Assembly (NCBI GenBank): GCA_963780825.1
Contig: CAWADL010000008.1
Span: forward strand, 322,815 to 386,814
DNA length: 64,000 bases
Origin: Roseiarcus sp963780825
GTDB lineage: Bacteria > Pseudomonadota > Alphaproteobacteria > Rhizobiales > Beijerinckiaceae
Reading direction: 5' to 3'
Part shown: positions 7,709-17,148 of the stretch, in pieces
How the letters are laid out: every line of letters starts with the position of its first letter
Position numbering within the stretch: position 1 is the first letter of the stretch
Translations under genes and position numbers: made by a program
Notes under the pieces: generated by a model
The model's database searches: none
What the model was told of the DNA's origin: nothing
What the model saw: only the letters and a program-made list of their open reading frames with translations

Positions 7709-10700
7709 CTATGAGGGCGCGCCCCAGCCGCCTCCCGTCGGCGTGACGATTTCGATCGCCTCGCCTGCTTCGAGTGAGGTCTGCGCGCTGCCTGGCAACT
7801 CCTCTTGTCGGCCGTCCTTGCGGTAAACGATGTTGCGCCCGAGTTCCCCCGTCGCGCCCCCGTCTACCCCAAACCCCGCGACGCGCCGGCGCCCGCTGAG
7901 GATCGCCAGATCCATCGGCTCGCGGAAACGAAGCCTCCGCAGCGTGCCGTCGCCCGCGCTCCAGCGACCCTTGCCGCCCGAGCCGCGGCGCACGCAAAAT
8001 TCCTCGAGCACAACGGGGAAGCGGCTTTCCAGCACCTCCGGGTCGGTCAAGCGCGAGTTGGTCATGTGCGTGTGGACGCCGCTCGCGCCGGAAAAGCCGG
8101 GGCCGGCTGGGGCGCCTGAGCAGATGGTCTCGTAGTACTGATAGCGATCGTCGCCGAAGGTCAGATTGTTCATCGTGCCTTGCGCGCTGCTCAACGCGTG
8201 CAGCGCGCCAAACAAACAATCGGTGACGTTCTGCGAAACCTCGACATTGCCGGCGACGACAGCCGCCGGATAGCGCGGGCTCAGCATCGAGCCTTCGGGG
8301 ATGATGATGTGGATCGGCCGCAGACAGCCGGCGTTCATCGGGATTTCGTCGTCGACCATCACGCGGAACACGTAGAGCACCGCCGCCCGCGCGACCGGCT
8401 CGGGCGCGTTGAAATTGTCGTCGCGCTGCGGCGAGGTTCCCGTAAAATCGACGGTCGCCTCGCGCTTCTCGCGATCGACGCTGATCTTCACTTTGATGAC
8501 GGCGCCTTGGTCGGTCTCCAGCGAGAACTCGCTGTCGGGCAGGCGATCGAGCACGCGCCGCACGCTCTCGGCCGCGTTGTCCTGCACGTGGCCCATGTAG
8601 GCTTCGACGGTTTCGAGACCGAACAGCTCGATCATGCGGCTTAGCTCGTGCGCGCCCTTCTCGTTCGCGGCGATCTGCGCCTTCAGATCGTTGACGTTCT
8701 GCAAGGGATTTCGCGCCGGATAGTCGCCTGACGCAAGCAGCTCATACAGCGCCTTCTCGCGGAATTTTCCCTTATCCACGAGCAGGAAGTTGTCGATATA
8801 GACGCCTTCCTCATGAATGTTTGTCGCGCGCGGGCTCATCGAGCCCGGCGCGACGCCGCCGATATCCGCGTGGTGTCCGCGCGAGGCGACCCAGAACAAG
8901 ACGTCGCGCTTGCGCTCGTCGAACACCGGCGTGCAGACGGTGATATCGGGCAGATGTGTGCCACCGTTGTAGGGCGCATTGAGCGCGAACACGTCGCCCG
9001 GCCGAATCTTATCTTGATTGAGCCTGATGATCGTTTCGACTGAGCGGTCCATTGAGCCCAGATGCACCGGCATGTGCGGGGCATTGGCGACGAGCTGGCC
9101 TTGCGCGTCGAACACAGCGCAGGAGAAGTCGAGCCGCTCCTTGATGTTTACGGAGTAGGCGGTGTTCTGCAGCGTCACGCCCATCTGTTCGGCGATCGAC
9201 ATGAACAGATTGTTGAAGATTTCCAGTCGGACCGGGTCGACTTTCGTGCCCACAGCCGAGCGTGCGCGGGTAGGGCGGATGCGGCGCATCACGACATGGT
9301 TCTTCACCGTTATCTCAGCCTGCCAGCCGTCTTCCACGACGATTGTCTGATGCGGCTCCAAGATCAGCGACAGCCCCTCGACGCTGGCGCCGAGGGCGAG
9401 ATCGTCGCGAACGTAGACGTTCGCTTCGTGCCAGGCGCCATGCGAGAATAGCCGTGTCCGCTGCCGGGCGATCGAAGGCGGCGGAGCCGCGGGCGCCTCG
9501 GCCGCGCGTTCGGCGAACTTTGCCCCGCCGCCGGTCGCGTCGGCGTGCACGGAGTCGAACACGATTTGTTTGGCGCGATCGATGAAGCCGAACCGCGCCT
9601 TGTGTGCGCGCTCGAAGTCGCGGCGCATTCGCGTGAGATCAGAGAATACGACCTCCAGCGCTGTGTCTGATCCCGCGTAGCGCAACCGCGCGGAAAGCGT
9701 CGTCGAAATGTCTTTCGCTTCGACACCCTGGTCTTGCACCTCGCGCGTCGCGGCTTCCGACAGACCGCGAGCAAGGTCGAGAAAGCGTGCGGCGTTGCTG
9801 TCATCAACCGGACCTTCGACACCCTGGCCCCGGTTCGCGCCAATCTCGGCGAGCCCCATGCCGTAGGCCGATAGCAGCGAAGAGAGCGGATGGATGAAAA
9901 CGGTCTCGATGGCGAGTTCGTCGGCGACGTCGCAAGCATGCTGGCCGCCGGCGCCGCCAAAACAATTAAGCGCGTAGCGGGTGACGTCGTAGCCGCGCGC
10001 GACCGAGATTTTCTTGATGGCTTCGGCCATCTTGGCGTTGGCGATCGAGAGAAAGCCGTCGGCGATCGCCTCTGGGGCGCGCCCGTCGCCGATCTCGTGC
10101 GCCAAATCCTGGAAGCCCGCGCTTACCGCGTCAGCGTCGAGCGGCTGGTTGCGCCAAGGGCCAAATATTTTGGGAAAATATTCCGGCATCAGCTTGCCGG
10201 TCATCAGATTGGCGTCCGTGACTGTTAGCGGGCCGCCGCGGCGATAAGCGCGGGGCCCGGGATCGGCGCCGGCGCTTTCCGGCCCGACGCGGAATCGCGC
10301 GCCGTCAAAGCTGAGGATCGATCCGCCGCCGGCCGCGACCGTGTGGATGCTCATCATCGGCGCGCGCATCCGCACACCCGCGACTTCGGTCTCCAGGCTG
10401 CGTTCGAACGCGCCGTCATAGTGAGCGACGTCGGTTGACGTCCCGCCCATGTCGAAGCCGATGACTCGTTGAAAGCCCGCGCTCTCGGCGGTGCGCGCCA
10501 TCGCCACCACGCCGCCAGCAGGGCCGGAGAGAATGGCGTCCTTACCTTGAAACAGGTTCGCCGAGGTGAGGTCGCCCGAGGACCGCATGAACATCAACCG
10601 CGCGCCGCTGCGCTCGACGTCGAGCGCGTCAGCGACGCGCGCGACATAGCGCGCGAGGATCGGCGACAGATAGGCGTCAACCACGGTGGTGTCGCCGCGC

Positions 10701-11315
10701 CCGACGAGTTTGATCAGCGCCGAGCATTCGTGACTGACGGAGACCTGTGAGAACAATTCACGGGCGATGCCCGCGACGATTTTCTCGTGCGCGGGATAAG
10801 CCCAGGCGTGCATGAACACTATGGCGACGGCGTCGAAGCCGCGCTGTCTTGGCTGATGTCAGCACATCGCGGACTTGCGTTTCATCGGCGCCCGCTCGAC
10901 GGCGCCGTCCGCGAGCACGCGCTCGTCAATCTCGATGACCTCGGCGTAAAGCTGTTCGGGCTTGATGATCTGGCGAGCAAATATCTTCGGCCGCGCCTGA
11001 TAGCCGATCTCCAGCGCATCGCGGAATCCGCGCGTCGTGATGAGCAACGTGCGCTCGCCGGCGCGCTCCAGCAGCGCGTTGGTTGCGACCGTCGTGCCCA
11101 TCTTGACGAAGCCGACCGCGCCTTCGGGGATCGGCGCGGTGGCGCCGAGATGCAGCAGCTCGCGGATCGCCTGCACCGCCGCGTCTTTGTAGGCGGGGCT
11201 TTCAGACAAAAGTTTACGCGCGTGCAGCACGTCCTTTTGGGTCCTTGCCGATAACGTCGGTGAACGTGCCGCCGCGATCGACCCAAAAATCCCAACGCTT
11301 CGGCTTAACAGCCAT
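7709..11315 (-). CDS. 5-oxoprolinase (fused HyuA-HyuB), frame interrupted
   Basis: ATP-dependent hydrolysis of 5-oxo-L-proline to glutamate, or a related hydantoinase/oxoprolinase activity. About 1,200 residues, the normal size of the fused enzyme. The N-terminal ATPase-like part begins MAVKPKRWDFWVDRGGTFTD and includes VKMGTTVATNALLERAGERT and GFDMGGTSTDVAHYDG. The HyuB part begins near VRLEIFNNLFMSIAEQMGV and ends TPTGGGWGAPS. Three indels break the frame: near 11240, near 10880 and near 10838. The last two compensate each other and create an in-frame TGA at 10859. Total length is +1 relative to a whole number of codons. The gene is divergent from the YajO-like reductase. Confidence 0.87.
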
Positions 11316-11418
11316 TTGAACACCTTCGCGCCGCATCGCCTTGGCGCGAGTGCCTGAGCGGACTATGCTGCGCGCTCATATACAAATGTGCGCGGCGTTC
11401 GCGCAATCGGAGACGATC

Positions 11419-12399
11419 ATGGATTACGTGCGCTTCGGCAAGACCGGCATGAAAGTCTCGCGGCTGTGCCTCGGCTGCATGACCTACGGTTCGACGAAAT
11501 GGCGCGAATGGGTGCTGGAGGAAGAAGCCTCGCAGCCGTTCTTCCGCGAGGCCATCGAGCGCGGCATCAATTTCTTTGACACCGCAGACGTCTACAGCCT
11601 GGGCGTCAGCGAAGAGATCACCGGCCGTGCGCTAAAAACCTTCGCCAAGCGTCACGAAATCGTGCTGGCGACCAAGGTGCACGGAAAGATGGGCGACGGC
11701 GCCAACAGCGGCGGCCTATCGCGCAAGCACATCATGGAGGGGATCGACCATTCGCTGAAGCGGCTTGGGACGGATTATGTCGATCTCTATCAGATCCACC
11801 GCTTCGATCCGGCGACGCCGATGGAAGAGACGCTGGAGGCGCTCGACGACGTCGTGCGCGCCGGCAAGGCGCTCTATGTCGGGGCGTCCTCGATGTATTC
11901 CTGGCAGTTCGCCAAGATGATCGCGATCTCTCGCGCGCGGGGGCACGCGCAGTTTGTCTCGATGCAGAATTTCTACAACCTGATCTATCGCGAGGAGGAG
12001 CGTGAGATGATGCCGCTCTGCGTCGATGAAGGGATCGCGGTAATCCCGTGGTCGCCGATCGCGCGCGGGTATCTCGCGGGGTCCGGGGTCGGGCAGAACG
12101 CGGCGACGACGCGCGGGCGCTCCGATGCGTTCAGCGTGGCGCTGGGGTTGGGCTCGCCGCAGGACGAGGAGATAAGGCTGCGTGTGGTCGAGGTGGCGAG
12201 GGATTTGGGCTCGAAGCCGGCGGTGGTGGCGCTCGCCTGGGTGCTGTCGAAGCCGTATGTCACGGCGCCGATCATCGGAGCGTCGAAGCCGCATCACTTG
12301 GAGGACGCTACGGCGGCGCTGGCGCTGAAGCTTGACGCGGAGACGATCGCGAAGCTGGAGGCGCCTTACAAGCCGAAGGCGGTTGTTGGGCATACTTGA
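11419..12399 (+). CDS. YajO-like aldo/keto reductase
   Basis: A 326-residue AKR of the E. coli YajO group: MDYVRFGKTGMKVSRLCLGC at the N-terminus, then GINFFDTADVYSLGVSEEIT, DLYQIHRFDPATPMEETLEA, QFVSMQNFYNLIYREEERE and the ending PYKPKAVVG. The tetrad Asp, Tyr, Lys and His are all visible (FDTADVYS, LATKVHG, YQIHRFD). It reduces small aldehydes or ketones with NADPH; the true substrate is unknown. The start at 11419 follows GGAGA and fits the family; the upstream in-frame ATGs give an unlikely leader. The gene is divergent from 5-oxoprolinase. Confidence 0.9.
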   Translation: MDYVRFGKTGMKVSRLCLGCMTYGSTKWREWVLEEEASQPFFREAIERGINFFDTADVYSLGVSEEITGRALKTFAKRHEIVLATKVHGKMGDGANSGGLSRKHIMEGIDHSLKRLGTDYVDLYQIHRFDPATPMEETLEALDDVVRAGKALYVGASSMYSWQFAKMIAISRARGHAQFVSMQNFYNLIYREEEREMMPLCVDEGIAVIPWSPIARGYLAGSGVGQNAATTRGRSDAFSVALGLGSPQDEEIRLRVVEVARDLGSKPAVVALAWVLSKPYVTAPIIGASKPHHLEDATAALALKLDAETIAKLEAPYKPKAVVGHT

Positions 12400-12549
12400 G
12401 GCGAAGTGGGGTAGTTGAACTCCGAGGTAAGAACCGAGAGCCTGGATCGTTCTGACGGACAAAACAGGCTGTCGCTTCACGACGAAATGCGAGCGACGCT
12501 ATGCGCTTGCGAGGGTCTGGTGCGTGCGACTGCGTAGATGCGCCGACAA

Positions 12550-12888
12550 TTACTCGTGCAACTCCGCGTCCACGATCGCGCGAAGCGGAGGCAGAGCTCC
12601 GTGAATTGTCGCCCAGACTCGCCGCTCCTGAACGTCTTCGTAGGCATGCCGATAGATGTTGCCGGACCCGGCAACCTGCTTCCAAGGAATTTCGGGAAAG
12701 CGTTCTTTGAAGGCGCGCGGCAGACGGCGCGATGCCTCTGAAATGATTTCCAGGCAGCGCGTCACGGCGTAAAACGTCTTGTCGTCGGCAAGGAAGGCGT
12801 CGAGGTCGAGATCGCCGACGAAGCGCATCGCTCGGGCGATATTGTCCCTGATGTCCTCCAGCGCGTCGCGCTCGCCATCAGAAAGCAT
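12550..12888 (-). CDS. hepT: HepT-like toxin (DUF86) of a MntA/HepT pair
   Basis: A 112-residue all-helical protein of the DUF86/HepT family, RNases controlled by a nucleotidyltransferase antitoxin. The motif region reads AGSGNIYRHAYEDV near residues 73-86. The usual RxxxxHxY is altered: glycine stands where the arginine normally is, and an Arg directly precedes the His, a pattern I recall from a HepT subgroup (GNxxRHxY). It overlaps the upstream partner by 11 bases and is translated after it. Confidence 0.85.
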   Translation of the reverse strand: MLSDGERDALEDIRDNIARAMRFVGDLDLDAFLADDKTFYAVTRCLEIISEASRRLPRAFKERFPEIPWKQVAGSGNIYRHAYEDVQERRVWATIHGALPPLRAIVDAELHE

Positions 12889-13174
12889 AGATCGCGTCGG
12901 CCGCCGCGCGAGGCCGAAGGCGCGGCTTCAAGGCGTCGCGGTCGATCACGTCGACGGAACCCTCAAACAAGCTTGCGACATAGTCCTTCAAACCCGCGTA
13001 GTCGAACATGGTGGCGACGACGGCGGGGTCGAGGTCGACAAGAATGTCGACGTCGCTGTTGGGCTTCTGCTGGTCACGCGCGACGGAGCCGAACACGGCT
13101 GCGTGCGTGACGCCATGCGCCCGCAGATCAGTTTCCCGCTCTTTCAGCGTCCTGATGATCTCGTCGCGTTTCAT
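12878..13174 (-). CDS. mntA: MntA-like nucleotidyltransferase antitoxin
   Basis: A 98-residue minimal nucleotidyltransferase. The GSx10DxD signature is visible as GSVARDQQKPNSDVDILVDL at residues 29-48. In characterised MntA/HepT systems this enzyme adenylylates and inactivates HepT. The neighbour downstream is hepT with an 11-base overlap, so the pair is translationally coupled. Confidence 0.88.
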   Translation of the reverse strand: MKRDEIIRTLKERETDLRAHGVTHAAVFGSVARDQQKPNSDVDILVDLDPAVVATMFDYAGLKDYVASLFEGSVDVIDRDALKPRLRPRAAADAIYAF

Positions 13175-13271
13175 GCGCCGCCTGTATCACAACTGCGGCT
13201 GGGTTTCTGCGACTTTCGTCGCCGTCGTCAACGAGCGCACGTTTACCACGCCCATCCGCTCCGGCCGCCCG

Positions 13272-13709
13272 CTAATTCGCCTCATCCGGCAGCATCGGGA
13301 TCGGCGCGATGCGCACCCCCTCCTCCAGCAGCGCTTTGACCTCGCCGAAATTCGCCTTGCCGCGGATCGCCCGCTCCGGCTCGTCGCCCGCGTGGATCGC
13401 CCGCGCGACCGTCGGGAATTCCGCGCCGACATCGTCGGTGCGCGACTCGATCTCGCGCCTCAACGCCGTCATCGCCTCGCGCAGCGCCTGCGCTTTCGCA
13501 TCCAGCAGCGCGACCGGCCGCGGCTCGTCGGGATTAGCGCGACGACGCGTCAGCACAGCCGGCGCCATGGGCGCTTTGGCCACGCGATGTGAACCGCACT
13601 CCGGGCAAACCACAAAACCGCGGCGCGCCTGCTCCTCGTAGGACGCGCTGTCGGGAAACCAGCTGTCGAACTCGTGCTCGCGCTCACAGGCGAGCGAAAA
13701 TTTGATCAT
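13272..13709 (-). CDS. DUF1178 family protein
   Basis: A 145-residue cytosolic protein of DUF1178, function unknown. The N-terminus MIKFSLACEREHEFDSWFPD with SYEEQARRGFVVCPECGSHR shows a zinc-ribbon-like CPxC pair plus an upstream Cys; the central part is a charged helix. Its ATG overlaps the grxC stop in an ATGA, so the two form one translational unit. The grxC-DUF1178 pairing is common in alphaproteobacteria, which points loosely to redox or metal handling. Confidence 0.88.
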   Translation of the reverse strand: MIKFSLACEREHEFDSWFPDSASYEEQARRGFVVCPECGSHRVAKAPMAPAVLTRRRANPDEPRPVALLDAKAQALREAMTALRREIESRTDDVGAEFPTVARAIHAGDEPERAIRGKANFGEVKALLEEGVRIAPIPMLPDEAN

Positions 13710-13963
13710 GCCGCCAACATCGGGTCCAAGCGCCCCGTCTCTTCGAGCGCATAGAGATCGTCGCAGCCGCCGACATGTGCGCCGCCGATGAAGATCTGCG
13801 GCACCGTCGAGCGGCCGCCCGCCTTCTGCGCCATCGCAGCTTGAGCGGGGCGGTCGCCGTCGACGCTGACTTCGGAGAACGCAGCGCCCTTGCGCCGCAG
13901 AAGGTCCTTCGCGGCGTGGCAATAGGGGCACGTGGACTTGGTGTAGATGACGATCGGCGGCAA
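13706..13963 (-). CDS. grxC: Glutaredoxin 3
   Basis: An 85-residue dithiol glutaredoxin with active site TCPYC at residues 11-15, the conserved STVPQIFIGG (cis-Pro loop) near 52-61 and the GGCDDL glutathione-binding turn near 65-70. It reduces disulfides and glutathione mixed disulfides. It is the first gene of an operon with DUF1178 and has a good candidate promoter just upstream. Confidence 0.95.
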   Translation of the reverse strand: MPPIVIYTKSTCPYCHAAKDLLRRKGAAFSEVSVDGDRPAQAAMAQKAGGRSTVPQIFIGGAHVGGCDDLYALEETGRLDPMLAA

Positions 13964-13991
13964 AGTCGCACTCCAAAATTGACGCTAAGTC

Positions 13992-14019
13992 TATATAGAG
14001 CGTCTTAATAGCGTCACAA
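13992..14019 (-). promoter_or_regulatory. Candidate sigma-70 promoter of grxC
   Basis: On the minus strand TTGTGA is followed after 16 bases by TATATA, about 29 bases before the grxC start codon. Both hexamers resemble the alphaproteobacterial housekeeping consensus. Confidence 0.5.
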
Positions 14020-14031
14020 GCGAACGAATGT

Positions 14032-14814
14032 TCAATTCGCGACCCTGGCGAAGACCAGCACGTCGACAGCTTCCGCCCCGCCGCGCAAGAGCGCCCGCGA
14101 CGCCGCATTGGCGGTGGCGCCAGAGGTCAGCACGTCGTCGACCAGCACGATGCGCCGGCCGCTGAGCCGGGCGGTCGGCGCAGATCGAAACGCGCCCTGC
14201 ATGTTCGCCGCGCGCTGCGTGCGGCTGAGCCCGACTTGCGAGCGGGTCGGCTTGACCCGTTCGAGCAGCCCGGTTTCCCAAGGCTTGCCGCAAAGTCGCG
14301 AAATCTCCTGCGCGAGCGCCGCCGCCTGGTTGAACTGGCGCCGCCAGGCCCGGGTGAAATGCAGCGGCGTCGGCGCGAGAACGTCCGCTTCGGCGAGGAT
14401 GTCGGCGCCCGCGCGCGCCATCCAGGCGCCCATGGGGCGGGCGAGCTCCATCCGGTCGGAATATTTCAGGCGGTGCACCAGCCGCCGCGCCGGGCCGTCC
14501 TCGAAGCAGGCGACCGCGCGGGCGCGGCGAAACACCGGGCGGATCGTCGACGGCGCGCTGCGATAGCACCCCTCGCCCATGTCGTGCGGGAACGGCGTGC
14601 CAAGCCGATCGCAGAACGGGCGCTCGATGAAGCGCATCTCGCGCCAGCACTTTCCGCATAGCGCGCCGTGTTCGGAGACGGCGGCGGCGCAGGCTAGGCA
14701 GGTCGGCGGGTAGAGCGAGGTCGAGCGCGGCCCGACGGGCGTGGCGCGCCCAAGCGGCAATCGCTCTCGCCAAGGCGGGGCGGAGGCGGTATCTGTTTCG
14801 AAGCTTAAGCTCAC
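14032..14814 (-). CDS. comF: ComF family phosphoribosyltransferase-like protein
   Basis: A 260-residue ComF protein. The N-terminal zinc-finger part has CLACAAAV, CGKCW and later FCDRLG and EGCY near residues 39-82. The type I phosphoribosyltransferase domain ends with IVLVDDVLTSGAT, the PRPP-binding signature, near residues 217-229. ComF is needed for natural transformation in several bacteria, but homologues are also common in non-competent ones. It lies just upstream of grxC on the same strand and is divergent from the cupin gene. Confidence 0.92.
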   Translation of the reverse strand: MSLSFETDTASAPPWRERLPLGRATPVGPRSTSLYPPTCLACAAAVSEHGALCGKCWREMRFIERPFCDRLGTPFPHDMGEGCYRSAPSTIRPVFRRARAVACFEDGPARRLVHRLKYSDRMELARPMGAWMARAGADILAEADVLAPTPLHFTRAWRRQFNQAAALAQEISRLCGKPWETGLLERVKPTRSQVGLSRTQRAANMQGAFRSAPTARLSGRRIVLVDDVLTSGATANAASRALLRGGAEAVDVLVFARVAN

Positions 14815-14962
14815 GGGGCCACCTTAACCAAGCCAGTCGCTTGGCGCGAGACCAAGCTTCTGCGTTGTGCAAGACGTGGAAATCGGGCTCATGAGCCTAC
14901 CAGCGTGCTGCGTAGCGCCTATTTAGGCAGCGCTCGCTGACTGAACACAGGAGGAGGCGTTC

Positions 14963-15482
14963 TTGAGCGAACCCTTGTCTACCCGACGTGAGGCTCTGGC
15001 CCTTCCCCTGCTTGCTGCCGCTTTCGCGACGCTTGCGGAACAGGGGCGCGCGAGCGGCCGGCGTCGATCCGAGCATGACCATCATCACGCCGCCTGACAA
15101 AATTCCCTGGCAGAAGATCTACAATCTCCCGCCCGAGGCCGCTGAAACGGCGCCGCTATTCGGCAAGCCTTCCGAACCAGGCCAATATTTCACGCTGATC
15201 CGCTGGAAGCCGGGCTACATGAGCGCGCCGCATTGGTACGAGACCGACCGCCTCTGCTTTGTGCTTTCCGGTACATGGTGGTGCGCGAGTGGCGAGGATT
15301 TCGCGCCCGACGCGACCGTCCCGGTCACGGCCGGCTCGTTCGTGCGCCGCGTCGCGCGGACGCCGCACTACGATGGCGCCAAGAAGACCGACAAAGAGCC
15401 CGCCGTCATTGCCATAAGCGGCCTCGGGCCGATCACCTTTCACCTGAGCGATCCCTCGAAACCCGGCTGGCGCGAGGTATAG
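14963..15482 (+). CDS. Cupin-domain protein with probable Tat signal, one frameshift
   Basis: The body from 15075 encodes MTIITPPDKIPWQKIYNLPP and a single cupin barrel (HWYETDRLCFVLSGTWW, then GSFVRRVARTPHYDG). Just upstream a second frame, starting at TTG 14963 with AGGAGG 7 bases before it, encodes LSEPLSTRREALALPLLAAA followed by FATLAEQGRAS. This is an RR motif plus hydrophobic stretch, the shape of a Tat signal. One extra base near 15055 separates the two frames, and the total length is +1. I infer a single exported cupin of about 172 residues. Metal ligands and substrate are unknown. Confidence 0.75.
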
Positions 15483-15490
15483 CCGCGCTG

Positions 15491-16363
15491 GTGCAGGCCC
15501 CACGCATTTTCGACGGCGCGCTACAGCGCCGTCGTCTCGATCGCGCGCTCGCGGCGGGGCCAGCCGATTTTCTGCTTGCGCGGGCGGCGGACGATCTTGG
15601 CGATCGCCTCGCGCTGGTGAAGCGGGAATTCGCCGTCGCTGTCGACATCGGCACGCCCGGGCCGCACGCCGCCGCCGCCTTGCAAGCCGCCTCCGTGTTG
15701 AGAATTGCGCCGACACTGGCGAGCCTCGGGCGAGGGCCATTCGCCGGCGCGGTCGGCGACCCCGAGCGCCTCCCCCTCGGTGAGAACGCCGTCGACCTCG
15801 CGGTCTCCCTGCTCGCTCTGCACCAGGTCGACGACCTCCCCGGCGCGCTGATCCAGATCCGCCGCGCGCTCAAGCCGGACGGCCTGCTGATCGCTGCGAT
15901 TCCCGGCGGCGACACGCTGAACGAACTGCGCGAGTGCCTGCTTGTCGCCGAGAGCGAGATGACGGGCGGGGTTTCGCCGCGGGTCGCGCCGCTCGCGGAT
16001 GCGCGCGCGCTCGGCGGACTGTTGCAGCGAGCGGGGTTTGCGCTGCCGGTCATCGATAGCGACCGCTTCACGGTGCGATACGCCGACATGTTCGCGCTGA
16101 TGCGGGATCTGCGCGCCTTCGGGGCGACCAACGCGCTGGTCGATCGTTCACGGCGATTTGCCCGCCGAGAACTGTTTGCGCGCGCAGCGGCGCACTATAT
16201 CGAGCGCTTCACCGATCCGGACGGGCGATTGCGCGCGACCTTCGAAATTCTCTGGCTTTCCGGCTGGGCGCCGCATCCGAGCCAGCCGCGGCCGCTGCAG
16301 CCGGGGTCCGCGAAAATGCGGCTCGAGGATGCAGTGAAACGAAAGCCGGGCTCGGCGCGTTGA
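15491..16363 (+). CDS. NDUFAF5-like SAM-dependent methyltransferase-fold protein
   Basis: A 290-residue class I methyltransferase-fold protein. GTG at 15491 is the likely start (VQAPRIFDGALQRRRLDRAL). The C-terminal element ILWLSGWAPHPSQPRPLQPG is characteristic of the NDUFAF5 family, whose human member hydroxylates an arginine of NDUFS7 during complex I assembly. The SAM motif is weak (VAVDIGTPGPHAAA instead of a clear GxGxG), and motif II-III elements (VDLAVSLLALHQVDDLPGAL) are present. It follows the cupin gene by 8 bases. A respiratory complex I assembly role is inferred from the family. Confidence 0.82.
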   Translation: MQAPRIFDGALQRRRLDRALAAGPADFLLARAADDLGDRLALVKREFAVAVDIGTPGPHAAAALQAASVLRIAPTLASLGRGPFAGAVGDPERLPLGENAVDLAVSLLALHQVDDLPGALIQIRRALKPDGLLIAAIPGGDTLNELRECLLVAESEMTGGVSPRVAPLADARALGGLLQRAGFALPVIDSDRFTVRYADMFALMRDLRAFGATNALVDRSRRFARRELFARAAAHYIERFTDPDGRLRATFEILWLSGWAPHPSQPRPLQPGSAKMRLEDAVKRKPGSAR

Positions 16364-16403
16364 CGCTTGTATATTACAGGCGATTGTTGGAGCATCGTAG
16401 AGC

Positions 16404-17106
16404 ATGACGAGTACCCGCGCTGCCGCCCGTCCCCTCGACCAGGAGGCGTCCGATGCCGCCTACGACCGCTGGGCGCCGATCTACGACATGGTTTTCAATC
16501 TGCCGTTCCATCCGGGTCGACTCGCGGCGCGCGCAAGCGGCTGGGGCGGCAGCGGGGCCGAACGGCGAAATCCTCGTGGTCGGGGTCGGCACCGGGCTGG
16601 AGCTACCACTTCTACCGCCAACGACGCGCGTGACCGGGATCGACTTGAGCCGCGGCATGCTCGACGTCGCGCGCGAGCGGGTGAGGCGAAAAGGCATGCG
16701 ACACGTGCAGGCGCTGCGCGAGATGGACGCGGGCGCGCTCGATTTTAACGACGCGAATTTCGACGTCGCGCTGGCGCCGTTTGTGATGAGCGTCGTGCCA
16801 GAGCCGGCGCGGGTGCTGGAGGAAATGTGGCGCGTGGTGCGTCCGGGCGGCGAGCTCATCTTGATCAACCATTTCGCTGCCGAGCGTGGCTGGCGGGTCG
16901 GGATCGAGACCGGAATGGACAGCTTTGCGGCGTGGCTCGGCTGGCATCCTCGGTTTCCTTACGCCGCAGTCGGCGATTGGCTCGCTGCGAACCCGCAAGC
17001 GCGATTGCTCGAGCGCCGCGAGCTGCCGCCGTTGCAGCTTGTTCACGCTGCTCCGGATCGGCAAGGACTTGGTGTCTTCGTGAAAACCTTCGTGCCTTCG
17101 TGGTGA
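16404..17106 (+). CDS. PmtA-type phospholipid N-methyltransferase, one frameshift
   Basis: Class I methyltransferase of about 233 residues resembling phosphatidylethanolamine N-methyltransferases. The first part, MTSTRAAARPLDQEASDAAY then DRWAPIYDMVFNLPFHPGR, is in one frame. The SAM-binding part, GEILVVGVGTGLELPLLP and TRVTGIDLSRGML, is in another. The break lies near 16525 and the length is +1, as for an extra base. The C-terminal ten residues (GVFVKTFVPSW region) are encoded by a family C repeat that runs into the 3' end. If active it would methylate PE towards phosphatidylcholine at the membrane. Confidence 0.8.
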
Positions 17107-17148
17107 AGCGTTTCACCACAAAGGCACGAAGGATCACAAAGGCGCTAG
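17073..17148. repeat. Family C palindromic repeat, copy 1, at a convergent gene junction
   Basis: Inverted repeat beginning TGTCTTCGTGAAAACCTTCG and ending CACAAAGGCGCTAG; the two arms pair over most of their length around GGTGAAGCGTTTCACC. It covers the 3' end of the pmtA-like gene and the stop codon of ilvH on the other strand. The second copy, at 35583-35664, occupies the same kind of position. Its strong hairpin could end transcription from both sides. Confidence 0.88.

Noticed and set aside
10859..10861. Selenocysteine at the in-frame TGA of 5-oxoprolinase
   Set aside because: The flanking residues are nonsense in that frame and correct in another; two compensating indels explain it and no SECIS-like hairpin is evident.
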